A stretch of 19,142 bases of DNA, taken from an uncultured Anaerococcus sp. GTDB taxonomy: Bacteria; Bacillota_A; Clostridia; Tissierellales; Peptoniphilaceae. A program made the position numbers and the translations under genes. Below are positions 15,647-19,142 of this stretch, one piece after another; positions within the stretch are counted from its first letter, which is position 1, and each line of letters starts with the position of its first letter. The stretch covers positions 1 through 19,142 of the forward strand of contig CABTWT010000011.1 in assembly GCA_902488555.1 (NCBI GenBank). Direction: 5' to 3'. Under the pieces are notes generated by a model, which saw nothing but the letters and a program-made list of their open reading frames with translations, did not search any database and was not told the origin of the DNA.

Positions 15647-16574
15647 TATAAAAGTAGTAGACCTTGACCAAGGACTTACCGATGTGGAAGCTAAGGTAGT
15701 TTCCCTTGGTAACTTCGATGGAGTCCATATTGGCCATCAAAAACTAATGCAAACAAATATAGAACTAGCTAAATCTATGAATCTAGCTCCTTCAGTTTTG
15801 CTCTTTAAAGAAAATAGCAAGAAAACTCTAACCAAGGAGTCTTTATATCTTACAAGCTTAGATGATAAGATTGAGATACTTGCAGATATGGGCATAGAAG
15901 ATTTTTGTATATTAGAATTTAACGACAAATTTAAATCACTTTCACCATTAGAATTTATTAGAGATATCTTATATAAAAAGTTAAACACAAAAGTAGTCGT
16001 TGTTGGTGGAGACTATAGATTTGGCAAAAATGCTTCTGGAAATGTGGATGTGCTCAAAAAATATGAAGAAGAATTTTCTTACAAGACCAAGGTAGTTGAT
16101 TTTATCTACGATGGTGATGAAAAAGTATCTTCTGGAACAATAAGAGAACTTATAAAAGAAGCTGAAATTGCAAAGGCCAATGAGTATTTGGGTAGACCTT
16201 ATCAAATAAGAGGATTTGTGACCCATGGCTACAAAAGAGGCAGAACCCTAAACTTCCCTACTGCAAACCTTAAGTTAAATTACGACTATGTAATACCAGC
16301 AGACGGTGTATATTTAACACGCGTTAATGTCAAAGGTAAAGCTCATTTTGCCCTAACTAACATTGGCAAAAACCCTACTTTTGAAAATATGGATAGGAAA
16401 ATAGAAACTTATATACTTGATTTCTCAGATGAGATATACGATGAATTGATTTCTTTGGAATTTTTGGAGTTTTTCAGAGGAGATTTTAAATTTAATAGTG
16501 CCGATGAGCTTATTGATCAAATGGAAATTGACAAAAAGATGGCCTACGATACTATAAAAAATAAGTATTTGTAA
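15636..16574 (+). CDS. ribF: Bifunctional riboflavin kinase / FAD synthetase RibF
   Basis: Makes FMN from riboflavin and then FAD. 312 residues, full length. The N-terminal nucleotidyltransferase domain shows SLGNFDGVHIGHQKL from residue 23 (the HxGH motif is HIGH at 31-34), VVGGDYRFGKNASG near 121, and SSGTIREL near 166. The C-terminal riboflavin kinase domain begins with RGFVTHGYKRGRTLNFPTANL (Gly198 to PTAN near 208) and includes the conserved ALTNIGKNPTF region with a downstream Glu in KIETYILDF. Starts within the last codons of truB. GGAG lies about 10 nt before the ATG. Last gene of the operon; its final codons and stop form the left arm of a terminator. Confidence 0.97.
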   Translation: MRNNIKVVDLDQGLTDVEAKVVSLGNFDGVHIGHQKLMQTNIELAKSMNLAPSVLLFKENSKKTLTKESLYLTSLDDKIEILADMGIEDFCILEFNDKFKSLSPLEFIRDILYKKLNTKVVVVGGDYRFGKNASGNVDVLKKYEEEFSYKTKVVDFIYDGDEKVSSGTIRELIKEAEIAKANEYLGRPYQIRGFVTHGYKRGRTLNFPTANLKLNYDYVIPADGVYLTRVNVKGKAHFALTNIGKNPTFENMDRKIETYILDFSDEIYDELISLEFLEFFRGDFKFNSADELIDQMEIDKKMAYDTIKNKYL

Positions 16575-16594
16575 TCTTTACAAATACTTTTTTT
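16563..16594 (+). terminator. Intrinsic terminator of the rimP-ribF operon
   Basis: A 12-bp perfect stem (AAGTATTTGTAA 16563-16574, TTACAAATACTT 16578-16589) with a 3-nt loop TCT, followed by five further Ts (16590-16594). The left arm includes the last ribF codons and its TAA. AU-rich, so moderate in strength. Confidence 0.8.
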
Positions 16595-16605
16595 ATTGGT
16601 ATAAT
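16577..16605 (+). promoter_or_regulatory. rpsO promoter embedded in the ribF terminator
   Basis: TTTACA (16577-16582; 5 of 6 to TTGACA) and TATAAT (16600-16605; perfect) with a 17-bp spacer, plus an extended -10 TG (TGGTATAAT). The -35 is formed by the terminator's loop and right arm. Predicted transcript start near 16612. Confidence 0.8.
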
Positions 16606-16611
16606 AGCTAA

Positions 16612-16682
16612 AGTACCTAGGCTCAGTGATTGAAACCTCGACTTTTACCGGGCTTAAGGCAAATATAATAACGGAGGAAATT
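16612..16682 (+). ncRNA. Putative S15 autoregulatory leader of rpsO
   Basis: A ~71-nt 5' leader. CCTAGGCTC (16616-16624) can pair with GGGCTTAAGG (16650-16659) with one bulged A, leaving a 25-nt loop. Within that loop CCTC (16636-16639) is complementary to GAGG (16674-16677) of the rpsO Shine-Dalgarno sequence ACGGAGG. Pairing would make a pseudoknot over the ribosome binding site. Autogenous control of rpsO by S15 through leader pseudoknots or junctions is established in other bacteria; this structure is inferred by eye and not matched to a named family. Confidence 0.55.
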
Positions 16683-16949
16683 ATGTTAACATTAGAAAAG
16701 AAACAAGAACTAATCAAAGAATACCAATTAGAAGAAGGAGATACAGGTTCTCCAGAAGTACAAATAGCTATTTTAAGCTACAGAATTAAAGATTTAACAG
16801 AGCACCTTAAGGCTAATCCAAAAGATCACTCATCAAGAAGAGGACTTTTCAAAATGATTAGACGTAGAAGAGGTTTACTAAACTACTTAAAAGATAGAGA
16901 TATTGATAGATATAGATCAATCATCGAAAGAGTAGGAATCAGAGGTTAA
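16683..16949 (+). CDS. rpsO: 30S ribosomal protein S15
   Basis: 88 residues, the standard length. Primary 16S rRNA-binding protein of the central domain. Sequence is typical: [39 protein letters not shown], then [31 protein letters not shown] and a basic C-terminus. GGAGG with a 5-nt spacer fixes the ATG at 16683; the open frame extends upstream to a TTG at 16626, but that lies in the leader RNA. Own promoter within the ribF terminator, and followed by a GC-rich hairpin before pnp. The rpsO-pnp order is conserved across many bacteria. Confidence 0.98.
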   Translation: MLTLEKKQELIKEYQLEEGDTGSPEVQIAILSYRIKDLTEHLKANPKDHSSRRGLFKMIRRRRGLLNYLKDRDIDRYRSIIERVGIRG

Positions 16950-16954
16950 TTATT

Positions 16955-16981
16955 GGCGGGGTTATACCCGCCTTATTTTTT
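16955..16981 (+). terminator. Intrinsic terminator between rpsO and pnp
   Basis: GGCGGG (16955-16960), loop GTTATA, CCCGCC (16967-16972), then TTATTTTTT. Lies 5 nt after the rpsO stop, and the pnp Shine-Dalgarno starts immediately after the T-run. As no clear pnp promoter is visible in the 43-bp gap, partial readthrough is likely to supply pnp. Confidence 0.8.
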
Positions 16982-16992
16982 AGGGAGAAATT

Positions 16993-19142
16993 ATGGAAAA
17001 AAATTACAAGTATAGTTCAAATCACGGCTTTGATCTAGATGTGACAATAGGAAAATTTGCAGAACAAGCCAACGGAGAATGTTACATAAAAAGTGGGGAT
17101 ACATCCCTTTTAGTAACAGCAGTAGCAAGCGAAAAACCAAGAGAGGGCATAGACTTTTTCCCTCTAATTTGTGACTTCCAAGAAAAGCTATATGCTGTAG
17201 GGAAAATACCAGGTGGATTCTTAAAAAGAGAAGGTAAGGCAAGTGACGAAGCAACCCTTATTAGCCGCCAAATGGATAGACCACTAAGACCACTTTTCCC
17301 TGAAAACTACTATAACGACGTTCAAGTCATTGCAACAGTATTTTCCATGGATGAAGATAACAAGCCAGATTGCCTATCTACAATAGGCGCAAGCATTGCC
17401 CTTGGCATATCTGATATACCATTTAATGGACCTGTAGCAGCAGTATCTGTAGGCTATGTGGATGGCGAATATATTATCAATCCAAACGAAGAGCAAAGAG
17501 AAAAATCTCTACTTGAGCTAACAGTTGCAGGTAGCAAGGATGCTATAAATATGGTGGAAGCTGGAGCAAACGAGCTTACTGAAGATAAAATGCTTGAAGC
17601 TATGCTTATAGCTCATGAAGAAATTGGCCATATTTGTGACTTTATCCAAACAATAATTGACGAAATAGGTAAAGAAAAAAATATAGTGGAAGTAATAGTT
17701 CCATCAGAATTGGAAGAAAAAATTATAGAAGAGTATTCCGAAGCTATTAAAGGTTCTATTAGGACAACAGATAAAATGGAACGTGGCGAAGCTATCTTTA
17801 ATATAGAAGAAGCTGCCAAAGAAAAATTCCTAGAAGAATATCCAGAAAGTGAAGATGAAATTCATAGGGTCATTGACGATATTATGAAAAAAGAAGTTCG
17901 TCGTATGATTTCAATTGATAAAATCAGACCAGACGGACGTCAAATGAAAGAAATCAGGCCACTTTCAGCAGAAGTTGGTACACTACCTAGAGTTCACGGG
18001 TCAGGTTTATTTAAGAGAGGTCAAACACAAGTATTATCTGTAGTAACCCTTGGTTCACCAGCAGATGTACAAATCATTGATGGCCTAAATCGCAAAGAAA
18101 TTCAAAAACGCTACATGCACCAATACAACTTCCCACCATTTTCAGTAGGAGATATCAAACCACTAAGGGCTCCTGGCCGTCGTGAAATAGGGCACGGTCG
18201 TTTGGCAGAACGTGCACTTATACCAGTTTTGCCAGAATTAAGTGAGTTCCCATACACAATTAGGGTGGTTTCTGAAGTATTGTCTTCAAATGGTTCAAGC
18301 TCTCAAGCATCAATATGTGGTTCAACCCTATCACTAATGGATGCTGGTGTTCCAATCAAAAAACCAGTAGCAGGTATAGCTATGGGCCTTATAAAAGAAG
18401 AAGATTCTATATCAATACTTACAGATATCCAAGGTCTAGAAGACCACCTAGGAGATATGGACTTTAAGGTAGCCGGAACTCGTGATGGAATCACAGCTTT
18501 ACAAATGGATATGAAAATATCAGGAATCACAAGAGAAGTCCTAGAAGAATCTCTAGCAAATGCCAAAGAAGCAAGGATGCAAATTCTTGACCTAATAGAA
18601 TCAACTATACAAAACCCACGTGAAGATATATCAGATTATGCACCAAGATTATTTACCATAGACATAGACCCAGAAAAGGTTCGTGATGTTATAGGTTCTG
18701 GTGGAAAGACAATCAATAAAATCATCGATGAAACAGGTGTAACTATAGAAACAGAAGATGATGGACATATTACAGTTGCATCAGTTGATGGTGAAAGTGG
18801 TAAACGTGCTATAGAAATGATCAAATCTATTGTAACAGATCCAAAAGCTGGAGATGTTTACACTGGCAAAGTTACAAGAATAATGAACTTTGGTGCCTTT
18901 GTAGAAATTGCCATTGGCAAGGAAGGACTACTTCACATATCACAAATAGACCATAAACGTGTTGGCAAGGTCGAAGATGTCCTAAGTGTTGGAGATGAAG
19001 TAAAGGTAGAAGTTACAGAAATCGACAAACAAGGTAGAATTAACCTTTCAAGAAAAGCCCTACTTCCAAAGCCAGAAAAAGAAGAAAGGGAAGAAAGAGG
19101 GGACAGACCAAGGAAACAAGAAGCTTGGCCAGCAGATGAAGA
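16993..19142 (+). CDS. pnp: Polyribonucleotide nucleotidyltransferase (PNPase), 3' end outside window
   Basis: Phosphorolytic 3'-5' exoribonuclease of mRNA turnover. The frame is open from the ATG at 16993 (GGGAG, 5-nt spacer) to the window end, 716 codons, already longer than the ~705-residue Bacillus protein, so only a short tail is missing. First RNase PH domain: RQMDRPLRPLFPENYYNDVQV near residues 92-115. Second: IRPDGRQMKEIRPLSAEVG near 312, RAPGRREIGHGRLAERAL near 391-408, and the catalytic region GDMDFKVAGTRDGITALQMD near 488-507. KH domain with VIGSGGKTINKIIDETG near 566-582, then an S1 domain (GKVTRIMNFGAFVEI, GLLHISQI) from about 621, and a Lys/Glu/Arg-rich C-terminus. Identification is certain. 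Confidence 0.98.
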   Translation, partial: MEKNYKYSSNHGFDLDVTIGKFAEQANGECYIKSGDTSLLVTAVASEKPREGIDFFPLICDFQEKLYAVGKIPGGFLKREGKASDEATLISRQMDRPLRPLFPENYYNDVQVIATVFSMDEDNKPDCLSTIGASIALGISDIPFNGPVAAVSVGYVDGEYIINPNEEQREKSLLELTVAGSKDAINMVEAGANELTEDKMLEAMLIAHEEIGHICDFIQTIIDEIGKEKNIVEVIVPSELEEKIIEEYSEAIKGSIRTTDKMERGEAIFNIEEAAKEKFLEEYPESEDEIHRVIDDIMKKEVRRMISIDKIRPDGRQMKEIRPLSAEVGTLPRVHGSGLFKRGQTQVLSVVTLGSPADVQIIDGLNRKEIQKRYMHQYNFPPFSVGDIKPLRAPGRREIGHGRLAERALIPVLPELSEFPYTIRVVSEVLSSNGSSSQASICGSTLSLMDAGVPIKKPVAGIAMGLIKEEDSISILTDIQGLEDHLGDMDFKVAGTRDGITALQMDMKISGITREVLEESLANAKEARMQILDLIESTIQNPREDISDYAPRLFTIDIDPEKVRDVIGSGGKTINKIIDETGVTIETEDDGHITVASVDGESGKRAIEMIKSIVTDPKAGDVYTGKVTRIMNFGAFVEIAIGKEGLLHISQIDHKRVGKVEDVLSVGDEVKVEVTEIDKQGRINLSRKALLPKPEKEEREERGDRPRKQEAWPADE

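Noticed and set aside
16626..16682. N-terminal extension of S15 from a TTG at 16626
   Set aside because: It lies in the leader RNA; GGAGG before the ATG at 16683 gives the standard 88-residue S15.

Overview
The window looks like chromosome of a low-GC, anaerobic Gram-positive bacterium. It carries a PolC-type replicative polymerase, a Firmicutes-style rimP-nusA-rnpM-infB-rbfA operon, strong AAGGAGG ribosome binding sites and AT-rich codon use (AGA, ATA, AAA). The protein style and the two short CstA-type transporters suggest Tissierellia/Peptoniphilaceae (Anaerococcus-like). That placement is inference from gene content, not a database match.

Layout. (1) 1-2199 (+): 3' part of polC, ending at a bidirectional terminator (2237-2271). 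(2) 2271-8883 (-): an accessory block. In transcription order it holds a CstA-family transporter (cstA-2), a ~100-residue protein with a Cys-Cys motif (CC-2), a 176-bp palindromic MITE-like element, a second CstA (cstA-1), a second Cys-Cys protein (CC-1), a MoxR/NorQ-type AAA+ ATPase, and a NorD/CoxE-like von Willebrand A (VWA) protein. Transporter plus small protein is therefore present twice in tandem. Only the downstream copy is tied to the ATPase/VWA pair, through a 1-nt gap and an overlapping start. (3) 8884-9086: divergent promoter region for cstA-2 and rimP, with a hairpin at the start of the rimP transcript. (4) 9087-16574 (+): tightly packed rimP-nusA-rnpM-infB-rbfA-nrnA-truB-ribF, mostly with overlapping or abutting ends. 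(5) 16563-16682: a terminator for ribF with the rpsO promoter embedded in it, then a leader RNA that looks like an S15 autoregulatory pseudoknot. (6) 16683-19142 (+): rpsO, a terminator hairpin, and pnp, which runs off the window.

The plus-strand genes form a standard translation, transcription and RNA-processing neighbourhood. They cover 30S maturation (RimP, RbfA), elongation and termination (NusA), RNase P modulation (RnpM), initiation (IF-2), nano-RNA degradation (NrnA), tRNA pseudouridylation (TruB), flavin synthesis (RibF), S15 and PNPase.

The candidate for an undescribed system is the minus-strand block. Two CstA transporters each have a small dicysteine partner protein, and one copy is coupled to a NorQ/NorD-like chaperone pair with no nitric oxide reductase, Rubisco or other usual client in view. 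I see no tRNA, rRNA, CRISPR array, transposase or phage gene.
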